Part shown: in pieces, positions 1 to 13,019 of the stretch
Position numbering within the stretch: position 1 is the first letter of the stretch
Layout of the letters: each line of letters opens with the position of its first letter
Source of the DNA: Sordaria brevicollis
Lineage: Eukaryota > Ascomycota > Sordariomycetes > Sordariales > Sordariaceae
Direction: 5' to 3'
Assembly (NCBI GenBank): GCA_033439795.1
Contig: JAUTDP010000010.1
Span: 1,736,001-1,800,000 of the forward strand
DNA: 64,000 nt
Position numbers and translations under genes: made by a program
The notes under the pieces: model-generated
The model's database searches: none
What the model was told of the DNA's origin: nothing
Seen by the model: the letters and a program-made list of their open reading frames with translations, nothing else

Positions 1-278
1 CACCCGCTCTCACACGACGACGCTGCTGCTGCCGCCGCCGCTCACTCCTTGTTTCCATTCCGAACCGACCTACCCCCCGCCCGCAGAAACCAAGAACTTG
101 TGATACCACCAGCCACCATTCGCACACAACAGCGCCTGCTTTCGTTTCCCGATTCCCTTCTTCCTTGTAATAACCACTTTTATTACCTTGCGTCAATTCA
201 TATGCCGGTTGCCATCTAGAGAACGACATCATACGAGAGTACTGGTAGTCGAATTCCTGCAGCAGTAAAGTAGCAGCC
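1..278 (+). promoter_or_regulatory. 5' leader of the SLA1 gene
   Basis: GC-rich, pyrimidine-rich sequence directly upstream of the SLA1 start codon, with CTG/CCG trinucleotide stretches near position 20-40 and no competing long reading frame. It is most likely transcribed 5' UTR plus the proximal promoter; the start of the promoter may lie outside the window. I see no clear TATA box. Confidence 0.5.
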
Positions 279-3200
279 ATGGGCTTCCTCGGCGTCTACA
301 GGGCCATCTACGATTACACGCCCCAGGGCGAGGGCGAGTTGACAATCTCCGAGGGCGACATTCTCTACGTGTTGGAAAAGAGCACGGACGACGATTGGTG
401 GAAGGCAAAGAAGAAGGCCAATGCCGCCGACGACGACGAGCCCGTCGGTTTGATCCCGAATAACTACATTGAGGAGGTATGTGTGTGATGTGATGATGTG
501 ATGTGGTCTGATGGAGAGGAAGTCTTGGATTGCGCTGCGGTGTTCACTGTCGTTCTGGATACCTACACCTACACCTACACCTTAACTGGAGGATAGCAAG
601 CTGGCCTGCCTGGCTGCGCCTTGGCATCATTAGATGAGGATCAAGTTGAGCTGACCGCGCAACCACCTTGAAATCCAGGCGAAACCCGTATCATACGCTC
701 GCGCCCTCTACGAGTATACGCGTCAGACCGATGAAGAGCTCTCCTTTCCCGAAGATGCGCAGCTTTCAGTCTTCGACACTTCCGACCCCGATTGGATCCT
801 AGTGGGCCACGATGGCGACTACGGCTTCGCGCCCGCCAACTACATCGAATTGGGCGATGGCCAGGCTGCTGGTCAGGTCGCGGAGGAGGAAGAAGCTGCT
901 CCCCCTCCGCCTCTTCCGCAGAGGACACCAAGCGTCAGCGTTGATGTAGCCAGCCCGCCCCTGCCCGCCAGGAGCGTGCCCTCCGAGCCCAGCACCCCCG
1001 TCGCTGCTTCCAACCCTGCTGCCGCCATCGCCGGTGTTATGGCCAACCGCTCGTCGTTCCAGCCCCCAGCGCCCATCAGTGTTCCTCAGCCCCAGCCGCA
1101 ATCATATGCTGAGCAAGACTACGAAGAGGAGGTCAGGTCTCCGCCGCTTCCGAGCCGCCCGCGCGGTGATTCGCAAATCTCCCCGCAGCAAAAGTCCTAT
1201 AGACCAGTTCCGCCGCCCGCCCAGTCGGTATCGCACGACACCGACGACTATGGTATTAGCCCGCGAACTTCCCAGGCGCCTCCTCCTCAGACTGCCGCGC
1301 TTACCCCTGGCGGTTTCCACATGTACAACATCAACGAGATGACGTCGGTAATGGGCAAGAAGAAGAAGATGCCGACCACGCTGGGCATCAACCTTCGGAC
1401 AGGAATGATTCTGATAGCGCCGGAACACTCCCACGACGGCCCTTCGCAGGAATGGCGAGCTGATTGCATGACGCACTACTCTCGGGAGGGCAAGCACGTG
1501 TTTATGGAGCTTGTGCGACCAAGCAAGAGCGTTGACTTTCACGCGGGCGCCAAGGACACCGCTGAAGAGATCGTCGCTATGCTGGGTGACATGGCCGGAA
1601 CCGTGCGCATGGAGGGTCTCAAGGAGATTATTGCTGCCGGATCAGGACAGAAGAAGAAGAAGGGTACCGTGCTGTATGATTTTATGGCTCAGGGCGAAGA
1701 TGAGGTCACTGTCGGCGTTGGCGATGAGGTTGTTATTCTCGACGATACTAAGAGCGACGAGTGGTGGATGGTTCGTCGTGTCAAGAACGGCAAGGAGGGT
1801 GTGGTGCCCAGCAGCTACATTGAGATTAGCGGTGTATGGGAAGAGCCGGAGACGGCCATTAGTGGTATTGCCGTGGGCATGTCGGAAGTCGAGAAGAACC
1901 GTTTGGAGGAGGCGCGCCTGACCAAGGAGGCTATCAAGGCTGCCCAGCGCGAGGAGGAGAAGGAGAAGCAGAAGAGGAACTCTGAGGTAGGCCCAGGATT
2001 GAGATTGCAAGAGCGAAGAAGTAGTTTGCCGGCCAGCGATGATAACAGAAGAGGAAAACAGCGAAGCAGTAGGCGCGAAAACGGTCAGAGCACCAGCTCC
2101 AAGTCGTCGAGCAAGTCAAGTGAGTATCCCCGCTGTCTGATGTTTGGAGGGTTTGCAGAAACTGACTATGTACGACAGAGCCCGATCCTTCCAAGGTACG
2201 AACGTGGACCGACCGATCCAAGTCCTTCAGCGTAGAGGCCCAGTTCCTCGGTGTCAAGGATGGCAAGATCAGGCTGCACAAGATGAACGGCGTCCAGATC
2301 GCCGTACCCGTCTCAAAGATGTCTATTGAGGATCTCGAGTACGTGGAGCGCGTGACAGGCGAATCCCTCGACGAAGACAAGCCCCTATCCGACCTCAAGA
2401 ACAAGCGATCTGCCGGCGAATCTTCGAGATCTAGTCGATCCACACGCGACAGGGAAAGAGAAAGAGACCGCGGTTCGAGCTCTCGGGTTGGCGCTACCAT
2501 CGACACCTCCAAGAAGCCCGACTACGACTGGTTCAACTTCTTCCTTGGATGCGACGTTCAGGTTGGTTTGTGCGAGCGCTATTCGCAGGCTTTCCTACGG
2601 GAGGCTATCGACGAGAGTGTCTTGCCAGATGTCGATGCTACTGTGCTGAGGAACTTGGGCTTGCGTGAAGGTGATATTATCAAGGTCATGCGGTACCTGG
2701 ACAACAAGTACATGCGGAACAAGAAGGGTGAGGAAGGCGAAGGCGGACTCTTCTCTGGGCCAGGAGGTGCGCTCCGCAACAACACGAAGAAGGGCAGGCC
2801 AGCGCCCCCTGTTGAGGTCAGCAACACTGTCGATCCCAACGCTTTCTCGAAGGACTCTGGTGGCGCCAAGGCTTCGTCCCCTACGGCTGCGGCTACGCCA
2901 ACGTCCTCTACCTCCAAGCCTTCCAGAAGCGGATTCGACGATGATGCTTGGGATGTCAAGCCTGCCAAGACGAAAACTCCTGAGCCGGCTGCGCCAGCTG
3001 TTGCTCCCGCTCCTGCAGCGGCACCCGCTCCGGCCCCTGCCCCTGCTGCTCCGGCTTTGGTTGATGCCCCAGCACCACCTCCTCCAGCGGCTCTTACCAA
3101 GTCGATGCAGGAGTTGTCGTTGCTCACCCAGCCTCTGGAGCCCGAGAAGGTCGCTCCTCCTCCAGTTGTGCAGCCAGCCATTACGTTGCCCCCGCCCTCC

Positions 3201-4113
3201 GCGGCTCCGGCTCCGGTTGCTGCTCCTGCGCAGGTTCCTCAGCTTACCGGCGCCACTCCCGGCTTCTTCACCGGTATGCAACCTCCTGCTGTTGGCGGAC
3301 AGATTCTTCCCCAGAATATTGCCCGCCAAAGGCCCGTTGCGCCTCAGTACACTGCGGCTCCGGGTGGTCTGGTCGCTCCTCCACCTCCATCTCGCCCTCT
3401 CTCGGCGCCTCAGTCCGCTCAGCCCAGCTCTTTCACACCACCCCCTATCCAGCCTCAGATGACTGGCTTCCAGCCACCCCAGATTGCTCCTCCCGGTCAG
3501 AGCCTCAACGACCTCGCCCAGCAGCGTCTCCAGCAACAATACACGGCTCAGATGCAGGCTCAGCAACAACAGATGCAGCAGCCTATGATGACGGGTATGC
3601 AACCCATGATGACCGGAATGCAGCCCCAGCAAACCGGCTTCGGCCAGTTCCCTCCTCAACAACAGCCCTTCATCCCTCAACCCACCGGCTTCGGCATGCC
3701 GCCACAACAGCAACAGCCCATGATGACGGGCATGCAGCCCCAGCCCACCGGCTTTGGGCAATTTCCCCCTCAGCAACAACCATTCATCCCTCAACAGCCT
3801 ACCGGCTACGTCGGCGGTATGGGTGGCGGGCTCCCGCCTCCTCTTCAGCCTCAGGCTACGGGCATGAGCTTCACTCACGGCTTTGGTAACGGACCCCAGC
3901 AGCCGCCTCAGCAACCGTTGGTTCCGCAGCAGACTGGCCCCGCGCCGCCTGTCAGGTTTGGTATCAGTGGTGATGCGAAGAAGTTGGCGCCGCAGGCGAC
4001 GGGGAGGAGGGCGAACTTGGCTGCTGCTAGTAAGTATTTCCGAGAAACATATGGACTTGATGGACATATGCTAACCATGCGATGCAGCTCCCGATAACCC
4101 GTTCGGTTTCTAA
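279..4113 (+). CDS. sla1: SLA1-type actin cytoskeleton / endocytosis adaptor, 4 exons, 1171 aa
   Basis: Exons 279-476, 679-2119, 2179-4029 and 4088-4113 splice in phase with GT/AG ends and give 1171 residues. Domains in order: SH3-1 (residues about 5-63), SH3-2 (about 70-125), an acidic/proline-rich linker, SH3-3 (about 393-450, with ALYDF/EWW-like signatures), SLA1 homology domain 1 (about 549-615) and SAM-like homology domain 2 (about 660-725). A long Pro/Gln tail follows with repeated TGF/TGM-QP units, ending in NPFGF. In yeast SLA1 couples cargo and clathrin to Arp2/3-driven actin at endocytic patches; homology domain 1 reads NPFxD sorting signals and the tail repeats are Pan1/End3 docking sites. 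The last exon is only 26 nt and carries the NPF motif, so its splicing decides the C-terminus. Intron 1 is unusually long here (202 nt) and holds a short CCTACA repeat at about 560-583. Family assignment is firm. Confidence 0.95.
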
Positions 4114-6254
4114 GTCCTTCCAAGGCGTAACGTATCCGTGTGGGCTTTGTCGAACTAGTGTGGTAGTTGTTGGTTGAGTTAGGATCTATGAAATTGGGCT
4201 AGGTTGGACGGAAACTGTTGTTGATAGACTGTGTGGGCTATCATTACCGGGTGATGTGGTTGCTGGAAGAGGCGTGTGACTCTGGACTGAAATGGATGGG
4301 AATGGACATGGAGTAGGTGGAGTAGAAGATGATGAAGAAGAAGGGGAAGCACAGCAGCAGCAGCAGATCGCATAGCATCGTCTTGCATTTTTTATAAGAA
4401 CGATACTTTTTAATATGATAATTACTAGGATGGATTGTCACAGTTTTGGAACTTCGGCGCATTGTGCGTGAAGGTGACTGAGGTTATGATATGTTGTATT
4501 CAGGACTGGGCTGGCGATATAATAGGGCGGTATGGAGATGAAAGGGAGCACAAAAAGCCGCCTTTCAAAGGGCATAGAAGTTCTTGTATGGATCCTGGTG
4601 AGAAAAGAATCCAATAATCATGCAGTAACATACTACCACATACCATCCAAACAGCCTGATATCAAACATCCTCTTCGAGTCTGACTGGGGTTTCTCCCTT
4701 TAACAACAACAAAAAAGAAAATAAACAGAAAGGAAAGAAAAGAAACCATCATCCACACATCCGCCACCATAGCCGGAAACTCCGCAATACCTTGGATTAC
4801 CATCACTCTCTTGTTTTCATAGCTGTCAAGTGGAGATCTCAAACCCAAAGCCTGGATCTAAAACAAAAAAAAGACACTCCATCCACCTTCGTTCAGTATC
4901 CTTGCGTTTAAATTGCCAAAACCATGCTCCCTAAGATAAACTCCGCGCCATTTCAAAGCTCGATGCTACTTCTTGTGCTACCTGTTGGCTCAACTCCTGC
5001 TCCTGGTCGTCGACTTCTTTTGCCCTTTTGGTTCGAAATTCTCTTGATTAGTGTCGCGAAACGCTCCCGGGATCCTGTTTTTTTTTTTTTTTTTTTTTTC
5101 CTTGTCGTTGGCGTCCCTTATTACGGAGGATCCGGGACCGGGAACAGAGGAAATGGCTTCGATCCAACCTCTCTTGCTTGGGTTGAGAGAGTCGGCCCTC
5201 CCTTTGGATCAAAATCTTTCAGGGGGTGTTTCCTAGACTTTTCATATCCTGGGCGTTAGCAGTCCGCCGCTTTTGGATGGATTGGATAAGAGCGAAGAGG
5301 GAAGTCATGAGAAGAAATGCCCGTAGTACCTCTAAGCTTCGCTCGCTCGTTTTTGGTGGTTTAAACTCTTTAACTGACACAGAGGCCTCTTCGAACCTGT
5401 GGAGGCAGTTCTCAACTGGGTTTTTTTGACGCAGTATGTTATGTAAAAGGAGATCCCAGAGATGTCATTTGTCATAAGGAGAGCGTTCCGCTATGGTCTC
5501 TTACACGTTTCATAATCGTAGATTACCTATTCCTATTAACCATACCATCCGTCCTTTAATCCCTTCCCTACAAAGCCAGTACAAAACGCTGACAAAAATG
5601 ATATATAGCGACCTCCTCCCATATCAACTGGCCAAAATATTCTATGTATCCAAAGAGATACGACAAATGAGCCCCATAGATAATAACCAGGTACCAATGA
5701 AGACGCCTAGCCCATGTCTCTCTAACCACTTTCTGGTCCTTCTCCTCTACCTGTCAACCATAAAACTCCGCGCTACGTCAAGTCACATCGAACTCCAATT
5801 CCTAAGTCTGTCTTTCCTCCTATGTTGATTTATTTGCTTAATGATAGGCCCACAAGGTTTGGAAACGAATAATCCCCCGCCATCACGTCCCTCAAGAGAG
5901 ATACATCTTGTTCTTCTCGTTCCTGTCCTCTTTCTCTTCTGGTCGCTGCAAATGCAACAAAGCCAACGGGTTCAGCAGCCTCTGGAGTCCATTATGGCCA
6001 TCAGCGGTGAAGATGTTCTCGACGACACGCGCAATCGCCCAAAGTGTAATGGATCCTTGCCATCGTTTTCCTGATGGATGATCGTGGCGCTTCTGCTGCT
6101 GTGGATAGCCCATGCCTCCGCCTCCGTTCAGGCACAGGCACAGAGCACAGATACGGGTACAGAACAAGTGAGTATGGCGGCGAAAGACCCTTCGTCGTAG
6201 AAGAACAAGGACGAGAACATGAACCAGAACCAGAACATCACAGGCGCTCTAGTC
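4114..6254. other. Intergenic region between convergent SLA1 and TLC gene
   Basis: About 2.1 kb with only short unrelated reading frames. It must contain the 3' UTRs of both flanking genes. It includes a run of 22 T at 5078-5099. No RNA gene or mobile element is recognisable, and base composition is ordinary, not RIP-like. Confidence 0.6.
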
Positions 6255-7416
6255 CTACTGGATCGTGCCATCACGAAGCTCCTCATTGTCGGGGACAAAG
6301 TCCTCGATCGAGTTGGTGCGACGGTTCCTGTTGATGGTGACAGGGCGCTTAGGCTGTTCCGTAGCGGTAGTGCTGGCCTTCTCCTTCTCGGCAGAAGAGG
6401 CAACGGTCTCCAACTTCTCCTTCTTAGTCGTGGTCTCGTCCTTGGGCACGAACCTCTTCCTCACGGCCGTGACCATCTTGAAGAACCAGTACCAGTTGAG
6501 CGTGTTGAGGGTCAGGTTGCTGGCGACGTAAAGACCGGCAAGCCACTTGGGCACGGGCTCGGGATTGGCGGCGAAGAGCATCACGTTCTCGGCGTCGACG
6601 ATGGAGGCGGTAGTGTTGTAGTAAGACGCGATGTACTCGGCGGTGGGCGCGGTGTGGATGGCGCGCCACATGTCCTTGTAGACGACGGCGGATTGCCAGG
6701 TGCCCCAGATCAGGCGACAGCAGAAGAATGTGACGAGGAGGGCGACGCCGTTGTACAGCTGGACGCGAGAGCCCGTCATGTTGAGCTTGTCGCAGAACCA
6801 GTGGATGTTGAGGAAGGGGGTCGAGAGCTCGTAGAGGATGAAGGTCGTAGAGTAGAAGTTGAGGAAGGGTCTCTGTGGACGGAATTGGTTAGCATTGGCC
6901 ATATGACGCTGTTGAGGGTGTCAAGGAACGTACGAATCCGAAGGAGTAGACCACAAGAGCGCTGACAGCGTGGGCGAGCAGGCCGAACCCGAAGATATCA
7001 AAGTTCAGCAGAGTGACGCCCAAGTCCCAGACGAAGTAGCCGCAGGCCAGAGCCTGGATCATGCCCGAGGCACCGGTATAACCCCAGACGCGCTGCTCGA
7101 AGTCCATGGCGGAGCGCTCCTTGTCGGCGTACATAACCCATAGTGCCAGGGCGTTGATAAGAGTGCTCTGGACGAGCGAGACGACGTGAGTGTCCCAGTT
7201 GGCCTTCTTGGAGCGCGAGTGCTTGGGGTAGTACTTGGAGAAGAACAGGTTGGACAGCACGGGTGAGACGACGACGTGGACAAAGGTGTAAAAGGCGGCA
7301 GCGCCAACGACCTCGTGGACATGGAGCGGCAAGGTCGGGAACGACAGACGGTCGGCCCATGGCTGGCTGGCTTTGGCCAGAGCCGGAATCGGGGGGAACG
7401 GGAAGGGGTCCCGCAT
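6255..7416 (-). CDS. TLC-domain (TRAM-LAG1-CLN8) multi-pass membrane protein, 366 aa
   Basis: Two exons, 7416-6934 and 6872-6255, join in phase 0 across a 61-nt intron (donor GTACGT, acceptor CCACAG) to give 366 residues. The protein has a short Pro-rich N-terminus and several hydrophobic segments: around residues 32-55, 80-97, 110-125, 135-160, 165-185, 200-220 and 270-295. It ends in a hydrophilic Lys/Glu/Thr tail of about 70 residues. The spacing and the pattern 'HE..GAAAFYTFVH', 'W..HVVSLVQS', 'GYFVWDL' and 'LYELSTPFLNIHWF' match TLC proteins of the TMEM56/TLCD4 type rather than ceramide synthases, because the LAG motif double His is absent. Related proteins sit in the ER or plasma membrane and influence lipid composition. 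The exact substrate is unknown, and the role here is inferred from family only. Confidence 0.85.
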
Positions 7417-8803
7417 GTCGACGGCGGGGAGGGTTGCGAGGCGCTGGTTTCGGGAATGTGATGTTCAGCTTCTGTCGGCGACAGTGTGGGAAGAAGCTTA
7501 AGCTATAAGTAGCTTATGTGGCAGGTTAAGTTGGCCAGCAGAGGACGACGAAAAGGGTCAAGACTCGTAGAAGGGTCGAGGTGGCTCTCTGGTGGAGGCA
7601 GAGGCGGAGATAAATAGTGAGCACCGAGGTAGGGTTCTCCTTGACAATGGAGCCGGCCGCGAATCTGGCAGGTGGAGGGTCTAGAGCTTCCACGAAGACG
7701 TCAGGTCGACAAGCTGCAACCGTCAACGTGCAGCAGCGAACAGCAGTCCGCAGCCCAGTGCCTGGACAGCTGAATGTAGGCGCTTGGGTGCCTTGTGAGA
7801 TGCACTGAGATGGTTCCTTGCGGTTTCGAGACCGGCACGGGACGAATCTCAGGCGGATAGCTGGATCACTGTCTTTCAAGGTCAGGTACCAGTATAAAGC
7901 CGCCCTCGTCTAGATGGGATGGATGGATCTCGACTTATATAATTCAAGACTGAAGGTCATGCATAAAAATTGAGGAGTTGGGACAAAATCAGAGAAATGG
8001 AATAGTTCCTCCTCTTTATTTTACACTTCACAATAACCGTTGGGACCACCAAACGAGGGCTGTGGCGCCATGTGCAATCTTGTCATTCGTTCTTTCAGAG
8101 TGTCGAGTATCTTTCGCTCTTTTGTCGAGCTGCCCGTGGACAACAATGATCGACTGGGCTGACGTTGGGAGGCATCCATGGCCATCCAGACCAGGAAAGT
8201 CAAAGAAACGGGGCCCTGTCAGCTCCTGTCACTTTGCGTTTTGTTGGGATCTTGGACTTCTTGGCGTTGTGCCGCTAGGTACCTTTGGTGCTGTCTCTTA
8301 TCTTATCAGCTCTTAGGTGCTCCAAATCACATGCGTTCGAGTGTCACAAGCTTGGTTGAAGCCTACGATGCCATTTTGACACTTTGACTTCTCCATGAAG
8401 ACACTCCCATACAAACCTCAACTCCCGTGGGGATGTCATGGGAGAAAGCCGCAGAAGGCATTTGAACAAGTCAAGTGTTAGATCCCCTTGTCGAAAGCTA
8501 CCCAACAGATGGGCATGCCCCGCAATCTTTGCTGCAAGGGCAGGTCATATGTGGTTGACCCCCTGACCATAAAAGCCGAGGCACAGAAATGGTGATTTAC
8601 AGGAAGAGAGGGTTAGGGATCTTTCTGTATGACAATTTGACTTATTACCCGAGAAGTACTAGTAGAAGTGCATTTGTAGACATCGGAAGAAGAAAGATAT
8701 ACCCAAAAAAATTTCGGAATAATATGAGATTCTAACACTATGAAATGAGCATTTCGTGCGTGAACTTTGAGGTCGGCTGCTGACATCCAGCCCTGATCCA
8801 TCA
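7417..8803. other. Intergenic: promoter of the TLC gene and 3' end of the next gene
   Basis: Both flanking genes lie on the minus strand, so this stretch is the promoter and leader of the TLC gene (from 7417 upward) plus the 3' UTR of the large gene ending at 8804. A TATA-like stretch (reverse strand of about 7930-7945, tatataattc) lies roughly 520 bp upstream of the TLC start codon. No long frame is conserved-looking and I found no RNA gene. Confidence 0.45.
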
Positions 8804-11800
8804 TCATTGAGGTGTAAATGGATTGGCCCCGTGCTCTCCGCCTGTAGGGTCCATGTTAGCATTTTCATTCAATATGACTGTTGCGCATCCGCGGACGAGT
8901 CCTTTGCACCACTCACCTGAAACTCTCTGGCTAGATCTAGCCTTCTCATCACTACTGTCCTCGTCGGTATCGTCCTGAACTGTCGGGCGTCGCGAAGGCG
9001 GTTTCGGAACCTCTTGCATCCTGTTCATATTCGCCAAGTCATCGTCATCATCAACGAAATTACCACCAGGAGCATCTGATTCGCGCATGCTCTCTACCGA
9101 AAAGATGTCATCGAAATCGTTGTCGTCGTCGCCTTCTTCCACAACAACTGCTTCTTCGTTGGAAGCTATCGTGGCTCTCGTGTCCGAGTTTCTCCGTCTT
9201 GGCTGTCGTCCGCCACCACTCGAATCTGCGTTCAGCTCGTTCAGGGCCTTTTCGGAGAGTTGCGAGTTGCTCTTGGTTTCCCTTTTGGTGGTATTAGCAG
9301 GCCGCTGCATCTCATCCCCTTCCTCCGCGTCGACCGTCGGCCACTCGTTTTCCTTCTTTCCGCCTTTCCCTGTAGGTTCGGTAGGTCTGCTCGTCCTGCT
9401 CTCCCTGCTTGCTCTGCTGGAGCGACTTCCTGGCCGGGCTTGCGATCTGAGGGTACTCCTGGCCAAGTGCTGTTTCTTCTTTGGTAAATACGTGGCCGGA
9501 TTTGCTTCAGTGTCATCTGTTGCATTACTGTGATTTGACGTCGACGTATCTTGAGAGGGCTCAGGATTGTTGTTTTGGTCGAGTGGTGTATCATCATCCA
9601 TTGCTTGAGATTGGGAAGGAATAGGTACCGAAGAAGCATTAGTAGGTGGAGCGCGCGCTTGCCGAGAAGATGGATCTTCTTCCGCTATGGACTCTGTATT
9701 CAAGTCTTGCTGATCATGGAAGCCTGAGACTTTCCTGGCGGTGGATGTATTGGCTTCCGTGGTGTCCAAAATACCCGTGGCTTCAATTTCGTATGTTGCC
9801 ACCTTCTCCGGCTCCCTTTTGTTCCGCACGGATACCGTGACGGTGTTTTCCTTAAGGATCTTGGATGAGAAAAGTAGCTCCGATTTGTCATCGTTGACTT
9901 TCACGGACTTGGGAATTTCTGTACTGTACCCGATTTCACCACATCGATCATCGGAGCTCCTGATGGTGTCATTGGGCCGCTGCTTGGTGGCTGTTTCAGA
10001 ATTGAAGGGTGGCAGTTCCACGATCTTGACATTGTGCTTTATTCGGTCGTCGATTGTTTCCATGCGGTCCTCATTATCATCTTGCCCTTGATTCACACGA
10101 TCAGGATCATCTTGTTTTGGATATCCCTCGCGATACCCGTCTTTCCAAAACTTGATTTTCGATTCAAGAAACTCACGTTGCCCTTTCTTGTCCCCATACG
10201 TGAACCTTTGACGAGTGTGACTTCCAAAACGTCCAGTGGCAGACAAGCTCCGTGGTCGATTTCTGAATGGGGGACTCCAATCGTTAGTGGAAGAGGACCC
10301 TGATCTAACGGAGCCGGAAGGCAGGCTATGACCGTCATAATGAATTTTGATCTTTCTCCCCCTTCCTGGGAGTTCGGGAGGCTTATCGTCCTTGCAAGGG
10401 GCTGTTTCACAGCGCTCTCGGATTCTTTCAGGATTTTTAGGTCGCCGAATCTGATCATACCTGCTGGGGGGCGGGGAATATTCTCTAACGGGTTTGCTGG
10501 TACGGCCAGTGAACGGCAACTGAATGCGATCAGCATAGCCATAACGCTCCTCAGGTGCCAAGTTATCGCCATTAGGCTGTTCCTCTATAGCGACAATGTC
10601 ACCTTCTTTTTCACCTCCTCTGTCCCCATCGTCATTGTCGTCCACACCTTGTACCGACCGCTGGTCTTCCCATAGATCTGGAACCTCATCCACAGGTTCT
10701 GCGAACGAAACTCGAGTCGGCAGAGGAACTTCGAGGTGGTAGTTCTCTGTGATGAAATCCGCGATGTATTGGGGGAGGTCTCGCCCATAGTTCTGAAGTA
10801 CATCCTTGCAGTCAGGACCATGCGGTTCAGTGCCGCTGACGCTCGCCACAAGATGTTCTCCAATTACATCTTTGGCCCACTCCAGCGAGGGATTGGTCAT
10901 GTGGTTCGTTTTTGAGCTGTATACAAGTTTTGTGGGTTTTGAGAGCGCTTCCAGTAATGCCTCATGCTCGATACTGCTGTCTGTTACGAGGTACTTCGCC
11001 AAACAAGTGCCCAGGAACCCATTTAAGTCGCCCTGTGTCGACAGCTGCAAAGTGGAAAGGGTGTCCATAAGATTTGACGGCTCCTGAGACTGTAGGCACA
11101 GAATCTTCAACGCCAGCGCTTGCATATGGAAGTCGTCTGCTCGTATTGCAGCACCTAAGGCTACCTCAACTGCAGCTCGTTGTGCCGGATTAGAACGGAC
11201 AGAAACCATTCCCCACCCTGGCTTCGAGGAGTGCAATATAGGTACGAAAACTGGTAGTTGTATATCATCCCCTTGGTCCAAGAGAAGTCCCATGAAATTT
11301 TGTAAAGTAACCCCATCTGGACGATTGGGCACTTGGGACATTTCAGTCACTGTCTTGGCCAGAATCCACTGAACAAATGGGCGGGTGTTCATATTATCCG
11401 GATTGCTTTTTTGAGCAATCTCGGCGAGAAACCGGGCATGGTCGGCAAAGGATGACAACAAAGGCCGACGAGTAGCATCGAAAGGACGACCCTGTAAGAT
11501 GAGAGACGTGAATGTGTCCAGCAGGCCTAGCACGGTCGCTTCGTCATACTCTGCCTGAAGCCAGTCTCGATGAATGATATCCAACACCTGATTCAACGGT
11601 CTGGGACCAAACAGCAGGCGACTGGTCTCCTCCCATCCAAATACGGAGGCTGCGCTGACGAGAAGATCCCTGAAGTCCCAGATACGGGATTCACCCAGTA
11701 GACGCGAGTAGAGTGATTTCCATTCGAAGACCGTCTTTGCGTCAATAATTGCCTGGCTTATAAGGTCCTCGTGGACAGCCGATTTCAGATAGCATGTGAC

Positions 11801-13019
11801 TTGGAGGCAAAGAGAGAATATTTGAATCTGTAACCACGTAATGTAAGCGAATCTGACCTTAAAAATAACACAAGAAAGCACAGCATACTTCTGTTGATCC
11901 TACCAGTTGTGCTCCCTTCAAGGAGTGCATGACTGACAGGACTGTCTTCACGGCTTGTGCGCCAAATCCGTACACATCTGAGCGTGCGACCAATCTCAAC
12001 AGCGCAAAGTTCTTTTCCAGGTCTTGATCGGCCGCGCTTGCTGTCACTTCAGGGTAGGTAAGTTCACAAAAGCCTTTGTAGTCACCAGAAACCACTAGCA
12101 TCTCGGCATATTGTACCAGAATGTATGGAACGGTGCTATGCTGAACGAGCTTGGCCATGAAAACATTCCTAGCCTCTTTAAATTGTCCTAAACGCCTCAG
12201 TCGACAGAACGTCTCCAGGTCCACAGTTGTATCCTGTTCAATAGGGAGACCTATTCGTATTGTGATGTCCTTGGTTGACAGAGATGGATCGTGGACAACA
12301 TCGAACACCCTGTTGTCCGACTGATTATTTGAGGGGTGGGCTTCTGCGGGTTGCTCGTGGTTCCGTGCAGGTGGTTGCTTGGGTGCGTCGTCTCCTGAGC
12401 TGAACGGGCGGTTGAAGTCGTGATATCCATCATATGGAGTGAAAGGATTGGAATATGGGTTGAAAGGATTGTCACATCGAGCGAAGTGTCGTTGAATTGG
12501 TGCAGTTTGTTTGTTGTTCCGTTGCTGCCCTTGCTGGGCTATATGATCGGACGAACCATTGTAACGGGGGAAGGATGAAATAGGATCGCCAGTTTCTTTG
12601 TACCCGCCCTTTTGCTTGTTTGGGTTGACTTTCGTGTGTGAGCCCGTCTTAGAGGCAACATTCTTGTGGAGGCGCGTTGGGACATGTCCATCCGCATGCT
12701 CGTCCCAGCCCGAATTGTCTTGTAGGCCGTTAGTGCCTCTACGGTCTCTACCTGACCAGTAAGCAGCCCGAGGAACGAGATCTCTGTCCACGGGTCGCGA
12801 GTTTGCGCGGTCCAGCTTGGTGAAGATGTCGACTGTTTCCTCGACCAGCCGCCCAGAAAAGCGATCCCTTAAATGATCTACATCACGGCTGTAGCCACTA
12901 TAAGTCGGCCTTCGAACAGTGGGATCAAATCCGGGGCTCCGAGGTCTGGTTTTCCCGGAGCGGGAATAGATGCGGTGATGTTCCAATTCGTCATTTGCTA
13001 AGTCTGCGCGTCGGTGCAT
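8804..13019 (-). CDS. Uncharacterised large ascomycete protein, 3 exons, 1359 aa
   Basis: Exons 13019-11889, 11827-8917 and 8841-8804 join in phase. The first intron is 61 nt. The last (75 nt, GTGAGT...CTACAG) is a multiple of three, so retaining it would add 25 codons and leave the same C-terminal residues. The start is the first in-frame ATG (13019), with G at -3; the frame upstream has no ATG. Residues 1-260 are polar and disordered (His/Arg/Asn/Gly-rich). Residues 270-750 look like an all-helical repeat region, beginning with a TPR/solenoid-like 'RRLGQFKEARNVF...VQYAEMLVVSGDYKGF' pattern. Residues 750-1340 are charged and disordered, and the tail contains NPF. I do not recognise a named domain. 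The order disorder-solenoid-disorder suggests a scaffold or adaptor, which is inference only. It shares a divergent promoter with the gene at 13589. Confidence 0.8.

Noticed and set aside
2595..4067. Open frame of 490 codons on the minus strand, opposite the SLA1 tail
   Set aside because: Its Arg/Leu/Ser-rich translation is the mirror of Pro/Gln/Ala codon bias in the SLA1 repeats; the plus-strand protein has clear domains and splicing.
5330..5440. Possible tRNA B-box (GGTTCGAAGAGG on the minus strand)
   Set aside because: No A-box at the right distance and no acceptor stem could be folded.
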